Shown in pieces: positions 1-8,542 of a stretch of 64,000 bases of DNA (positions are counted from its first letter, which is position 1; each line of letters starts with the position of its first letter). Under the pieces are notes generated by a model, which was given only the letters and a program-made list of their open reading frames with translations, was not told the origin of the DNA and did not search any database. The DNA is taken from contig CALJNR010000032.1 of NCBI GenBank assembly GCA_937981575.1, forward strand, positions 1 through 64,000, in the 5' to 3' direction. This DNA is from an uncultured Clostridia bacterium (lineage in GTDB: Bacteria; Bacillota; Clostridia; Lachnospirales; Cellulosilyticaceae). A program made the position numbers and the translations under genes.

Positions 1-1392
1 ACTTAACTCAAATGCCTCTCCCTTATCATCAACGCCTAAAAGATAACGGCACCATCCTGCAAGGACAAGCGGAATAAACTTAAGGCTTTTTACGTCCAGC
101 GTCTCGCTTTTTGCATAAGCTTTGATCGTTTCACCAAAACGTATCGGCAGCTTTTGAGAGGTATCCGTTGCAATACGCTGAGGCGCATCCGGCATAAAAG
201 GATTAGGCATTCTTATGTTAAGGACTTCATCAATAAAGGCCTTAGGACTGATAATGCCTGGGTCTACAACAACTGGCAGCCCTTCTTCATAGCCGATCAT
301 TTCAACCAGCTTTTTAAGCTCGGTGTCTTGCATTTCTTTGTAAATTTTAGTATAAGACAATAGGCATCCATAAACAGCGAGTGCTGTATGCAGCGGATTT
401 AGACATGTACATACCTTCATTTTTTCTACTTTATCTACTGTCTCTTGGTCTGTAAAAATAACGCCTCCTAAGTCAAGCTTAGGTCTGCCGTTCGGGAACT
501 TATCTTCTATCACCAAATACTGGGCTTCTTCAGCATTTACAAACGGTGCTGCATACGTATTTTTTGAAGTGATTATTCCTTCTGTATCCTCAAATCCAAC
601 TTCCTTAAGCATCATTTTTACACTTTCGTCAGGTCTCGGAGTGATTTTATCAATCATACTCCATGGAAAAGAAACACTGGCTGGATCTTCTATATAGGCC
701 AAAAAGCCTTTTTCTGTCAGGTTGTTTTCTTCCCACTTTTTAGCAAAAGCTCTGACTGCTTCAAACAGCCTTGTTCCATTATGCGAGCAGTTATCCATAC
801 TGACTAAAGCAATCGGATGCTTTCCTTTAGTGTATCTTTCGTAGCATAGGGCTGCCAGCTTACCGATATAGCTTTTCGGCTTAGCAGGCCCTTTTTCAAA
901 GTCATCTGCCACATCTGTCATATATTCGCCACTCACGCGGCTTAAGCAGTACCCCTTTTCAGTGATCGTAAAGCTGACCATCTGAAGGGAGGGATTTGCA
1001 AAGATTTCTTTAAGCCTTGCAAAGTCCTTTTCGTTTTCGCTGTCTACTTTAAGTGCTTCTACAATACTTGCAACAACTGTTTTTTCTATTGTTCCATCTG
1101 CTTTTAAAGTCACAAGCAAAGTCAAATGATCATACGGATCAAAAACCTTATCAATAATTTCGTAATCATAGCCTTCTGCTACAATAATACCCGTATCTTC
1201 TATGCCTTTATCTAATAATTCCTGCTGAACGGCTGCCGTAAATGCTCTAAAGATATTACCAGCTCCAAAATGAATCCACTTAGGGGACTGTTTCGTTTTT
1301 TTGCTGACTGCTTCATAATCAAATTCTGGCAGCTTAATATCTGCTTTTTGCCATACTTCCTTATCTTTTAATTCATTGATAGTTAATTTCAT
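1..1392 (-). CDS. uxuB: Fructuronate reductase (mannitol dehydrogenase family), 3' end outside window
   Basis: My translation of the minus strand from the ATG at 1390-1392 stays open for 464 codons to the window edge, so the C-terminus is missing. The protein belongs to the long-chain mannitol dehydrogenase family: a Rossmann motif HFGAGN at residues 41-46, an SMDNCSHNG segment near residue 200 and a DKITPRPDE segment like the family's DRITP signature. UxuB reduces D-fructuronate to D-mannonate with NADH in the cytoplasm. It lies 12 nt behind a gntR gene and downstream of uxuA, the enzyme that uses its product, which favours fructuronate reductase over tagaturonate or mannitol enzymes. The expected full length of about 530 residues is family knowledge. 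Confidence 0.87.
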   Translation of the reverse strand, partial: MKLTINELKDKEVWQKADIKLPEFDYEAVSKKTKQSPKWIHFGAGNIFRAFTAAVQQELLDKGIEDTGIIVAEGYDYEIIDKVFDPYDHLTLLVTLKADGTIEKTVVASIVEALKVDSENEKDFARLKEIFANPSLQMVSFTITEKGYCLSRVSGEYMTDVADDFEKGPAKPKSYIGKLAALCYERYTKGKHPIALVSMDNCSHNGTRLFEAVRAFAKKWEENNLTEKGFLAYIEDPASVSFPWSMIDKITPRPDESVKMMLKEVGFEDTEGIITSKNTYAAPFVNAEEAQYLVIEDKFPNGRPKLDLGGVIFTDQETVDKVEKMKVCTCLNPLHTALAVYGCLLSYTKIYKEMQDTELKKLVEMIGYEEGLPVVVDPGIISPKAFIDEVLNIRMPNPFMPDAPQRIATDTSQKLPIRFGETIKAYAKSETLDVKSLKFIPLVLAGWCRYLLGVDDKGEAFELS

Positions 1393-1404
1393 AAGTGGCC
1401 TCTC

Positions 1405-2151
1405 TTATTTTAGCATTTTAAAAAAATCCTTTTGTAGTACATCATCTGATTCCTGAACCTGAGCCGGATAACTTTCAAATAAATCGGGATACTTATTTAA
1501 TAAATCTAGTTCTTCTGTATTTAGCTTCGTCAAATGCCTACGAATTAATTGAACAAGCCTTTCTGAATCTTTTTCAGCAATACATGCTATCAGCTCTTCA
1601 TGCTGTTTGATGACACTGTCTAATATAATTTGATCTGATAAAGAAAGAAGCCTAATTCTTCTATAATGCCCCGAAGTATTTTGGAGCGTTTCCCAACAAA
1701 GTTTTTTATTGGTTGCATCAAAAAAGACCTTATGAAAAGCCTCATCCTGCTGTAATGACTTTCTATAGTCACCCTCTTCAATGCTTTGTTTTTGCTCCGC
1801 TACTACTGCCTTTAACCTGTCAATGTCGCTTGGCGTATGCCGCTCCATAAATAGTACAATCGTTTTTTCTTCCAGGCATTCTCTTATATACCGCTCTTCT
1901 TTTACCCTGCCAAGATCAATCTTAGAAATCATTGTTCCTCTTTGCGGCATGGTGGTAATAAGGCCTTCTTTCTCCAACTTGATAATCGCATCTCTTACAG
2001 GTGAACGGCTTACATTCATCTGAGCCGAGATATCTTTAATGCTAATTATTTCACCTGGTTTAATATTTAATTCGATAATGCTGTTTCTCAAATAATGATA
2101 CACATTATCGCCAATTGTCATCACATTTTTCTCATTGTCTCTATAGTACAT
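1405..2151 (-). CDS. GntR/FadR-family regulator of the hexuronate operon
   Basis: The 248-residue protein has an N-terminal winged helix-turn-helix at about residues 15-78, with the recognition-helix signature SRSPVRDAI at 48-56, followed by an all-helical FCD ligand-binding domain at about 85-215. FCD-type GntR proteins generally repress sugar-acid catabolic genes and release DNA on binding the acid. The gene sits between uxuA and uxuB in one transcriptional direction, so autoregulation of the operon is the simplest reading, with a glucuronate or galacturonate intermediate as ligand (inference). An AAAGAGG ribosome site precedes the ATG. A possible 8-bp stem (2164-2171 with 2202-2209) lies in the gap after uxuA and may tune relative expression. 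Confidence 0.88.
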   Translation of the reverse strand: MYYRDNEKNVMTIGDNVYHYLRNSIIELNIKPGEIISIKDISAQMNVSRSPVRDAIIKLEKEGLITTMPQRGTMISKIDLGRVKEERYIRECLEEKTIVLFMERHTPSDIDRLKAVVAEQKQSIEEGDYRKSLQQDEAFHKVFFDATNKKLCWETLQNTSGHYRRIRLLSLSDQIILDSVIKQHEELIACIAEKDSERLVQLIRRHLTKLNTEELDLLNKYPDLFESYPAQVQESDDVLQKDFFKMLK

Positions 2152-2223
2152 ACCCAGCCTCTTTCCCTATACGTCTATTAAACTATCACTACACTATATT
2201 ATATAGGGATTTCATCTTAATAA

Positions 2224-3288
2224 CTAGGACATTTTAACGATACTTTCCCAAAGACCATTAAGGTACGTAGCACCTAAAGCTCTGTCATATAGTCCATAAC
2301 CAGGCATTGAAACTTCGCCCCAAATCGCTCTTCCATGGTCCGGACGCATCACGCCGTCAAAGCCACTATCATAAAAAGCCTTCATAATTTCAAACATATC
2401 CAGTGATCCATCTGAAGAAAGATGCGCTGCTTCATCAAACTTCCCTTCGCCAATGTGAATAACGTTTCTAACATGTGCAAAGTGAATCTTGCCTTTAAGG
2501 GAGCGGATAATATCCGCAATATCATTATTAGGGTTAGAGCCTAGTGATCCTGTACATAAAGTAACCCCGTTACAAGGACTATCTACCATACTTGTCAGTC
2601 TAAGAAGCTTTTCTTTAGATGTCATGATTCTAGATAATCCAAATACTGACCACGCTGGATCATCTGGGTGGATAGCCATTTTAATACCGTACTTTTCACA
2701 AACTGGCATAATAGCTTCCAAGAAATATTTTAAATGATCAAACAATTTCTCTTCATCTACCCCCTTATACATTTCAAAAAGCTCTTTGATTTTTGCCATT
2801 CTCTCTGGTTCCCAGCCTGGAAGCACAAAGCCGTTGGACTTTTCATCCATAGATTCCATGATTTTATCTGGATCAATTTTATCAATAATAGACTGATCAT
2901 AAGATAAAACAGTTGATCCATCTGGCCTTTCTTTAGCTAAGTCTGAACGCGTCCAGTCAAAGACAGGCATAAAGTTATAACAAACTAAGTCAATCCCCTC
3001 TTCTCCAAGTCTCTTAAGTGTTGTGATATAGTTTTCAATATACTGGTCTCTTTCTTTAGCGCCAACCTTTATGGCATCATGAATATTTACACTTTCTATG
3101 CCTTTGATTTTAAGACCTGCATCCTCAACTTCTTTTTTGATTGCCTTAATCTTTTCGCTTTCCCAAACCTCTCCCGGCTTCGTATCATACAAAGTCGTAA
3201 TAACACCTGTTACTCCAGGAATTTGTCTGATTTGTTCCAGGGTTACTGAATCAAATTGTTTTCCAAACCATCTTAAAGTCATATCCAT
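2224..3288 (-). CDS. uxuA: Mannonate dehydratase
   Basis: UxuA converts D-mannonate to 2-keto-3-deoxy-gluconate in the cytoplasm. The 354-residue length is typical of the Firmicute form, shorter than the roughly 394 residues of E. coli. Family segments are visible: MDMTLRWFG at the start, IHPDDPAWS in the middle, FAHVRNV, and DGVMRPDHGR near the C-terminus, which contribute metal and catalytic residues to the TIM barrel. It is the first gene of uxuA-gntR-uxuB, with ribosome site AAAGGAG upstream of the ATG. Its promoter overlaps a 22-bp palindrome, so it is probably induced by hexuronates released from pectin or glucuronoxylan. Confidence 0.95.
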   Translation of the reverse strand: MDMTLRWFGKQFDSVTLEQIRQIPGVTGVITTLYDTKPGEVWESEKIKAIKKEVEDAGLKIKGIESVNIHDAIKVGAKERDQYIENYITTLKRLGEEGIDLVCYNFMPVFDWTRSDLAKERPDGSTVLSYDQSIIDKIDPDKIMESMDEKSNGFVLPGWEPERMAKIKELFEMYKGVDEEKLFDHLKYFLEAIMPVCEKYGIKMAIHPDDPAWSVFGLSRIMTSKEKLLRLTSMVDSPCNGVTLCTGSLGSNPNNDIADIIRSLKGKIHFAHVRNVIHIGEGKFDEAAHLSSDGSLDMFEIMKAFYDSGFDGVMRPDHGRAIWGEVSMPGYGLYDRALGATYLNGLWESIVKMS

Positions 3289-3336
3289 AATTATTCACCT
3301 TTCTCCTTTTAATCAAATTCTATTACGATTTTTCTA

Positions 3337-3358
3337 GCTAATATATCAGTATATTAGC
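3337..3358 (-). promoter_or_regulatory. Palindromic operator overlapping the uxuA promoter
   Basis: Two 9-bp arms, GCTAATATA and TATATTAGC, flank a 4-bp centre. On the minus strand a TAGACA box (3374-3379) and a TAATAT box (3351-3356) are 17 bp apart, placing the -10 box inside the palindrome and the start near 3344. A repressor bound here would block RNA polymerase. The GntR protein of the operon is the obvious candidate; that link is inference. Confidence 0.6.
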
Positions 3359-3495
3359 ATATTAATATAGTTTTGTCTACCGGTTTTCAATCAACTTCGG
3401 TGCTTATATCAATCTAGGTAAATGTAATCTATATTTCTATACACTTATTGCCGTCTTCAGAATGAAAAGCCTGGCTTTTATACTAAATCCTCTAT

Positions 3496-3562
3496 AAAAA
3501 AACTGCAATAAATAGCCCTCATCCGTAGTCTTGTACAAATAAAGTCTATTTATTACAGTTTT
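3496..3562 (-). terminator. Long-stem terminator-like hairpin
   Basis: Arms 3499-3515 and 3546-3562 pair over 17 positions with one mismatch, and the minus-strand 3' side runs into seven T residues (A run at 3496-3502). The only candidate gene upstream on this strand is a 33-codon ORF ending at the hairpin base, so the terminator hints at a small minus-strand transcript or a gene remnant. Confidence 0.5.
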
Positions 3563-3662
3563 ACTCATACTCCTTAACTTTTATTTCCCACTTCGCATCC
3601 ATTTGATGTCCACATATTTTTGCATTTGCAATACTATTAGAAGTAAAGATATTTAACTCCAT
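3561..3662 (-). CDS. Possible 33-residue ORF or gene remnant
   Basis: A minus-strand ATG at 3660-3662 opens 33 codons ending in KWEIKVKEYE, with the TAA immediately before the terminator hairpin. No good ribosome-binding site is visible and an in-frame stop lies just upstream, so it may be the tail of a decayed gene. I recognise no family. The only support is the terminator placed directly at its end. Confidence 0.22.
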   Translation of the reverse strand: MELNIFTSNSIANAKICGHQMDAKWEIKVKEYE

Positions 3663-3773
3663 TCTTATTCAAACTCATAAGCACTTAAAATAATTTTAAA
3701 TAAATTTTCAGTATACCTAATCGTGTGATATAATAATCCCATACGTCAATGTATGATAAAAAACTAATGAATC

Positions 3774-3787
3774 CACCTTATAAGGTG
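3774..3787 (+). promoter_or_regulatory. Perfect 14-bp palindrome at a small-gene start
   Basis: CACCTTATAAGGTG is a perfect palindrome ending one base before the first possible TTG start of the next ORF. It contains AAGGTG, a potential Shine-Dalgarno sequence. It could be an operator or could sequester the ribosome site. A TATAAT box lies at 3729-3734. Confidence 0.3.
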
Positions 3788-3788
3788 T

Positions 3789-4187
3789 TTGAAAGCAGAG
3801 GATATTTTGAAAAGGAATTATAAGTTCAGGTTGACCATTTTAGTTATTGCCATATTTTTTTTATTTCGTATGCTTTCTCTTAATTTTTTTGAATTAAGAA
3901 GCTATAATGCATCCCCCAGCGATAATTTATTCTTAAATGTTAATGCTTATATTCAGCAGATTGTCGCATTGCAGCAGGACCAAAGAAATTCTGAAAGAAA
4001 TTTCAAAAGAATCTTATCCATCGTTTATTTTCTTTTTGGCTTCTTACATATAAAGCTTCACGACTATTTACTTTTAGGTAGTCTAGGGATCTATTTACTC
4101 CTTATTGATTTTAGAAAAATTCTACTTAGGTTACTTACTATGTCTATACACGGGAGCCGATATAAAAATACTCTTCTTATTATCTAA
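3789..4187 (+). CDS. Hypothetical membrane protein (TTG start)
   Basis: I do not recognise this 132-residue protein. It is basic with two hydrophobic regions: one segment at about residues 15-35 and a second stretch at about 68-105 that could cross the membrane once or twice; a charged segment rich in Q, R and N lies between them. The listed start is TTG. A second TTG at 3807 has a better spaced AGAGG ribosome site, so the true protein may be six residues shorter. The next gene, a 37-residue single-span protein, begins 25 bp after the stop with a much stronger ribosome site, and a terminator follows it, so the two probably form a small operon. Confidence 0.5.
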   Translation: MKAEDILKRNYKFRLTILVIAIFFLFRMLSLNFFELRSYNASPSDNLFLNVNAYIQQIVALQQDQRNSERNFKRILSIVYFLFGFLHIKLHDYLLLGSLGIYLLLIDFRKILLRLLTMSIHGSRYKNTLLII

Positions 4188-4212
4188 CAGATGATAAGAA
4201 GGAGGTGTGCGC

Positions 4213-4326
4213 ATGGATATCATGTCAATTATTGTAATTGTTTCTGTTGCTGTCTTTTTATTAGGCAGTATCTGGCTCATGGAACGTTCTAATAAATACA
4301 ATGAAAACGATCAAAACAAAAAGTAG
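4213..4326 (+). CDS. Small single-span membrane protein, 37 residues
   Basis: AAGGAGGTG at 4199-4207 is a near-perfect ribosome site five bases before the ATG. The product starts MDIMSIIVIVSVAVFLLG, a hydrophobic helix of about 20 residues, and ends in a short hydrophilic tail with ERSNKYNENDQNKK. The ORF is followed at 4361 by a strong rho-independent terminator. The ribosome site and terminator make this a convincing real small gene. No known toxin, pheromone or regulator signature is visible, so the function is unknown. Confidence 0.65.
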   Translation: MDIMSIIVIVSVAVFLLGSIWLMERSNKYNENDQNKK

Positions 4327-4360
4327 CCTTTAACTACAGATTTGATGCAGAAATAATATA

Positions 4361-4405
4361 CCCTCCAAACTGATGTAACTAAAATGACTCAGTTTGGAGG
4401 GTTTT
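4361..4405 (+). terminator. Terminator of the small membrane-protein genes
   Basis: A perfect 13-bp stem (4361-4373 with 4389-4401) is followed by TTTT. It serves the plus-strand genes, yet its right arm covers the last codons of the convergent CPBP gene, whose stop lies in the loop at 4379-4381. The minus-strand flank is also T-rich, so it may work in both directions. Confidence 0.8.
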
Positions 4406-5194
4406 ATTAATTGCAAGGCCAAAAGTTAAAAATGCTGCTCCAATAATTAGTTCTCTCATATCGAACCATTCATTCAATTGATAGATGTAATGGGGATAAA
4501 AGTAACTTAAAGTAATATATGAATTAAGGAGTATATGCAAGATTATACATAATAGAATCGAGCGGGTGTGCCTATATACATAACCCAAAATACAGCCCAC
4601 AATAAAGGCATTGATGCCTTGCTGCACATCTAAATGTACTATGCCAAAGACCAGTGCACTAAGTATAATTGCCCCCGCATCATTGAATTTTTTCAAGAGG
4701 CGATTAAGGACTATTCCACGAACTGCTATTTCTTCAACAATGGGTCCGCTGATACATACACTAAAAATAAACTGACTTAAATCGGAATGGCTGATTTTGT
4801 CCATTGCTTTGGTAAATAGCGGATTTTCAGGTAAAAAACATAGGATGAGGTCAAGTGAATTATTTTTAACCAGTAAATAACCGGTCAGTATTAATAATGA
4901 AAAAATAACCCATTTGATATTTGGCATACAAAATAGCTCTAATTGAATATCCTTATAGAACTTATTTAAGATAAGTAATAAAATGAGTCCAAAGATAAGC
5001 ATTGCTGTTAATTGACCCAAAAATATTAATATAAATTCTCCTTTTATCAAAGAGGATAAGAGATAATTAATGATCCCTTCCAGGAAACCATATAGTATCT
5101 GCATAGCTAAAGCCAGTAGTACTCCCCATAATAATGTCTTTAAATAAGACAAGATATTGATTACGATTCTCTTCATTGATGCTGCGCCCCTCAT
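4379..5194 (-). CDS. CPBP-family intramembrane protease
   Basis: This 271-residue polytopic membrane protein carries all three motifs of the CPBP (CAAX protease and bacteriocin-processing, also called Abi) family: EEIAVR at 154-159, FGIVH at 183-187 and HILLN at 220-224. In the family these glutamate, histidine and asparagine residues form the intramembrane active site. Bacterial members process peptides or give bacteriocin self-immunity; the substrate here is not evident. Two starts are possible: the first ATG, or the ATG six codons later (5176), which has GAGGGG upstream. It converges on the two small membrane-protein genes, and a functional link to them is only a possibility. Confidence 0.85.
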   Translation of the reverse strand: MRGAASMKRIVINILSYLKTLLWGVLLALAMQILYGFLEGIINYLLSSLIKGEFILIFLGQLTAMLIFGLILLLILNKFYKDIQLELFCMPNIKWVIFSLLILTGYLLVKNNSLDLILCFLPENPLFTKAMDKISHSDLSQFIFSVCISGPIVEEIAVRGIVLNRLLKKFNDAGAIILSALVFGIVHLDVQQGINAFIVGCILGYVYRHTRSILLCIILHILLNSYITLSYFYPHYIYQLNEWFDMRELIIGAAFLTFGLAINKTLQTESF

Positions 5195-5403
5195 TACGGT
5201 TTCATTCTTCCTCTAATCAAATACCACACATTCATATTATAATAAATATAAATCTTTCTTCAATAGTTGCTGTATAACATGCTGTTTTTTATCCATAACA
5301 TGCAAAAATAGAAAGCAATATCTATTTAAAAGATACCCCCTATTTATCCTCTGTGCAAACGTTTATATAAAACTATGCTTTTATATGGCACAAACTTGGA
5401 ACA

Positions 5404-5434
5404 CAAAAAGAAGAGGACTAAATCGTCCTCTTCT
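5404..5434 (-). terminator. Terminator of tRNA-Thr
   Basis: A perfect 10-bp stem (5409-5418 with 5425-5434), with a 6-nt loop and five T residues on the minus strand, lies about 25 bp after the 3' end of the tRNA gene. Confidence 0.8.
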
Positions 5435-5458
5435 CTTTGGCATAACGTACTTTCATAA

Positions 5459-5531
5459 AGCTGATGATGGGATTTGAACCCCTGACTTGCTCATTACGAA
5501 TGAGCTACTCTGCCAACTGAGTTACATCAGC
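5459..5531 (-). tRNA. tRNA-Thr (anticodon CGU)
   Basis: On the minus strand the cloverleaf starts GCTGATG and ends CATCAGC plus discriminator T, giving a 7-bp acceptor stem. The anticodon arm has stem GCTCA/TGAGC and loop TTCGTAA, so the anticodon is CGT, which reads ACG. The D arm has AGTTGGCA and the T loop is TTCAAAT. No CCA is encoded. One G-A mismatch is present in the T stem. The gene stands alone with its own promoter and terminator. Confidence 0.93.
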
Positions 5532-5542
5532 ACTCCTCTTTG

Positions 5543-5571
5543 ATTATAGCTCCAATAGGAGCTATTTTCAA
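5543..5571 (-). promoter_or_regulatory. tRNA-Thr promoter with palindromic spacer
   Basis: TTGAAA (5566-5571) and TATAAT (5543-5548) are 17 bp apart, with the predicted start about five bases before the mature tRNA. The spacer is almost entirely a palindrome, ATAGCTCC-N4-GGAGCTAT at 5546-5565, whose inner arm overlaps the -10 box. Confidence 0.75.
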
Positions 5572-5588
5572 GAGGAATTGAGGGTATT

Positions 5589-7622
5589 CTATTCCACTTT
5601 GAAGTGGTTCATGGTATGGCTTAGTTCATTCATGCTGTTTGTCAGCTTACCGGAGATATCAAAGAGTTTGTTCATAATAGCACTTTGCTCTTCGCTGAAG
5701 GCATTAAGTTCTTCAGTCGTGGAAGCTGTTTCTTCGGTTACAGTTCCCATTCTCTCGATCTGCTCGATCATAGCATTTTTCAGTTCTTCCATGCTGGCTA
5801 CTTCCTGATTCACCTCAAGAAGTTCTCCATCAATGGTTATAAGCTTATGGATAATGTGATCAAATGCAGCATGGGTGCTTTTCACCACTTCTTCCTGATT
5901 TAAAAAGCTAGAATGTGCATCTGTTACCAGTTTAACAGCATCTGCTGTTTTAGCTTTTATTGTATTTAGCGTTTTTCTTACATCTATTGTTGAGCGTTTG
6001 GACTGCTCCGCTAAATTTCTGACTTCATTGGCAACGACGGCAAATCCTTTGCCTACTTCTCCGGCTCTTGCCGCTTCTATGCTGGCATTAAGCGCCAGAA
6101 GGTTGGTTTCTTCACTGATACGGTCTATAAACTTCATGATATCTTCGATACTGGAAGTCAGCCTTCCAAGATCAGTAATTGTCAGTTTGATATCATGGGA
6201 AATTTCAATAGATGAAAGCATCGTCTCATTAAGTTCTCCTACACTTTTGGTAGCTGTTTGTATAATCTCTTTGGCATCTGCATTTTCGCTAACCATTGCC
6301 TTTGTTTTTTGCATCACTTGCTGAATACTGCCTGATAAATCATACATCGTTCGAATACTCTTTTCTGCATCTACTGCCTGATGATTGGCTCCTGTTGCAA
6401 TGTCTTGTATGGATAGAGCCAGCTGCTCTGCTGTTTCTACCGACTGCTTTGTAGCATCGTCAAGCATATTGCCGTTCTCCAGTGTCTCTCCCATCACTTG
6501 TTTGGTCTCACCTATGAGTTTTCTTATATTTTCAATCATTTTGTTGATGCTGCTCGCAAGCATCCCCAGCTCATCATGACGGTGCTCATCAATTTTGCCA
6601 GTCATATCCCCTTCTTCTGCTGCTTTTATCAGCTTCATCATGTTGATGATCGGTTTCGAAAAGCTCTGAGACACTATGGTTCCGAAGACGATAGCTAATA
6701 CTAAAGCAACAATAATCAGTATACCTACAATCCCTCTCGTTTGCTCAAGTTTGCTTGTCAGCGCCTTCTCTGGCAGTTCAAAGACCACTTTCCATCCGTT
6801 TTTTGCTGTTTCATAGGTAATCATGCTGCCATTTACCCTGCTAGTTCCTGCTAGTTTTTCTGAGTTCACTACATTTAAGATGTGCTCAGCAATCTGTCCT
6901 TCTGTATCACCTGATGTGAAAATCACTTTGTTATCTTGATCTAATATGTAAAAGCTGGCCCCTTCGAAAAGTTCTATTTTATGCGTATCATTAACTAACT
7001 TATCAATTTTGATACGGGTTACAAAAACCCCTAATTTCCCTCTTGTAGTACGGTTAGTATTATTAATATTTCGGATGTAATACAGCCCTTTGGCATCGCT
7101 CCCTATACCGTTAATCCAAACCCCTTTATCTTCTGGGTCCATCTCGTAACAGCCAAGCAGTTCTTCTCTAGTCAGATGATTTAAGTTTCCTATAAAATTT
7201 TGATTATTTAAAAGCAAAAATACATTGGAAACACTGTCTCCCCCTGTAGCTTCTATGCCGATAATCTTTTGTTTCAGCTCTCTTTCTGAAGCTGCCTGTT
7301 CAACTGATGTGGCTCTTTCATACTGATCAAGTACTGTATTAAGTCTTGGGTCTAGTGCTGCCGTAAGATTTCTTTGCTCAATTTCATTTAAGAAATAATT
7401 TACATTGGTACAGATCTGTGTAATCAGCTGATTGGCAAACTGCTCACTGGTTTCCTCTACAACATGGTTAGACATATTATAAAATAACGTATTAACAGTT
7501 AAAAGCGGTAAAATTGCAAAAACCATAAAGGTAATAATGAGTCTATATTTAATCGATATTCCGCGCCGTCCCCCCGGTTTGTCTTTCTTTTTCTGTTTTT
7601 TATTTACTGTCTTTATTTTCAT
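5589..7622 (-). CDS. Methyl-accepting chemotaxis protein
   Basis: The 677-residue chemoreceptor has a basic cytoplasmic N-terminus, a first membrane helix at about residues 27-49, a periplasm-equivalent sensor of roughly 250 residues with Cache-like character, a second helix near 300-320, a HAMP domain and a long coiled-coil signalling domain. The conserved hairpin tip is visible in the [20 protein letters not shown] segment near residue 500, the part that contacts CheA and CheW. It would tune flagellar rotation in response to an external ligand, possibly a small organic acid or amino acid if the sensor is a double Cache domain. No CheR-binding pentapeptide ends the protein. GAGGAGGGG precedes the ATG. 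It is monocistronic. Confidence 0.95.
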   Translation of the reverse strand: MKIKTVNKKQKKKDKPGGRRGISIKYRLIITFMVFAILPLLTVNTLFYNMSNHVVEETSEQFANQLITQICTNVNYFLNEIEQRNLTAALDPRLNTVLDQYERATSVEQAASERELKQKIIGIEATGGDSVSNVFLLLNNQNFIGNLNHLTREELLGCYEMDPEDKGVWINGIGSDAKGLYYIRNINNTNRTTRGKLGVFVTRIKIDKLVNDTHKIELFEGASFYILDQDNKVIFTSGDTEGQIAEHILNVVNSEKLAGTSRVNGSMITYETAKNGWKVVFELPEKALTSKLEQTRGIVGILIIVALVLAIVFGTIVSQSFSKPIINMMKLIKAAEEGDMTGKIDEHRHDELGMLASSINKMIENIRKLIGETKQVMGETLENGNMLDDATKQSVETAEQLALSIQDIATGANHQAVDAEKSIRTMYDLSGSIQQVMQKTKAMVSENADAKEIIQTATKSVGELNETMLSSIEISHDIKLTITDLGRLTSSIEDIMKFIDRISEETNLLALNASIEAARAGEVGKGFAVVANEVRNLAEQSKRSTIDVRKTLNTIKAKTADAVKLVTDAHSSFLNQEEVVKSTHAAFDHIIHKLITIDGELLEVNQEVASMEELKNAMIEQIERMGTVTEETASTTEELNAFSEEQSAIMNKLFDISGKLTNSMNELSHTMNHFKVE

Positions 7623-7911
7623 CCTAACCCCTCCTCATTACATGTCAAAAGTTTACGTTTCTTTCCGACTGGTATCGTTACCGAAAACGGATAAAATGAT
7701 ATTGACTTCCATTGAATCCATTCTTCTCAGGTTGTCAATCTTCGGTACCGTTACCATTTTTGGTTAAAAAAATATTTCTTGCTGCTCCGTTACTATTCTT
7801 TAAATATATTATACAACATTTAGTCATTAATTCAAATATTTTTATAGGATTTCGAATATATTTTTTAAGTAAGTTTCTTTTTTATTCATTTTCTCGTGAG
7901 GAGGCTTCCCT

Positions 7912-8418
7912 TTGGATAATAGACTGATTGTTACAGCATATAACCGCCCCGCAGCGGTACGCTATGCCCATACTTGGAGTCATAGCAGAAACCCAAAATA
8001 CTTAGACTTCAGCCAGCTTGGCGGTGACTGCACTAACTTTATATCCCAGTGCTTGTATGCCGGAAGTGGTGTGATGAATTACACCCCTGTCTATGGCTGG
8101 TACTATATCTCTTCATCAAACCGAACGGCTTCCTGGACTGGAGCCAGATTTTTATATAAGTTCCTGACAACCAATAAAGGTATTGGTCCCTTCGCCTCCG
8201 AAGTATCTCTTTCAGAACTTGCTCTAGGCGACGTTATTCACCTTGCAAGAAAAGACGGCCATATTTATCATTCTCTCATTGTGGTTCAGATTGGCTCGCC
8301 GGCTACTTATGAAAATACGCTGATAGCAACCCATACTTTTGATGCAGATTATAATCCTTTATCCAATTACACCTTTGACCAGGCCCGCTTTCTCCACATA
8401 GAAGGTGTCCGCGTTTAA
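7912..8418 (+). CDS. Amidase_6-type putative amidase, cytoplasmic form
   Basis: The 168-residue protein matches the putative amidase domain Amidase_6, an NlpC/P60-like cysteine hydrolase fold. The nucleophile motif GGDCTNF has Cys40, and a partner histidine is likely in DGHIYHSLI (117 or 120). The start is TTG with AGGAGG at 7898-7903, a well-placed ribosome site. There is no signal peptide, unlike the second Amidase_6 protein at 20669-21835, so it either acts inside the cell or leaves by lysis. Such domains are often linked to peptidoglycan or spore-wall processing, but the substrate is unproven. A stem with arms GGCAGACAG and CTGTCTGCC follows the stop, without a T run. Confidence 0.75.
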   Translation: MDNRLIVTAYNRPAAVRYAHTWSHSRNPKYLDFSQLGGDCTNFISQCLYAGSGVMNYTPVYGWYYISSSNRTASWTGARFLYKFLTTNKGIGPFASEVSLSELALGDVIHLARKDGHIYHSLIVVQIGSPATYENTLIATHTFDADYNPLSNYTFDQARFLHIEGVRV

Positions 8419-8542
8419 AAAGGCAGACAGCATGATACTGTCTGCCCGCTCTAAAGCATTCACTAAAAGCAGTTTCTTCTTCACATTTCATATGCCCCTA
8501 AACGTCCAGAGACTTCTTGACTATATTGAGAGGCTTTCTTGA

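Noticed and set aside
154-363. Plus-strand ORF inside uxuB
   Set aside because: It is antisense to a well-conserved coding region and has no ribosome site; the same holds for other short ORFs opposite gltX, hcp, argJ and the pump gene.
5351-5370. CcpA-like site TGCAAACGTTTATA
   Set aside because: Incomplete match to the cre consensus and no suitable promoter for a regulated gene next to it.
7623-7800. c-di-GMP riboswitch before the chemoreceptor
   Set aside because: The leader has repeated GGTAACG-type segments and small hairpins but not the conserved GEMM-I or GEMM-II core.
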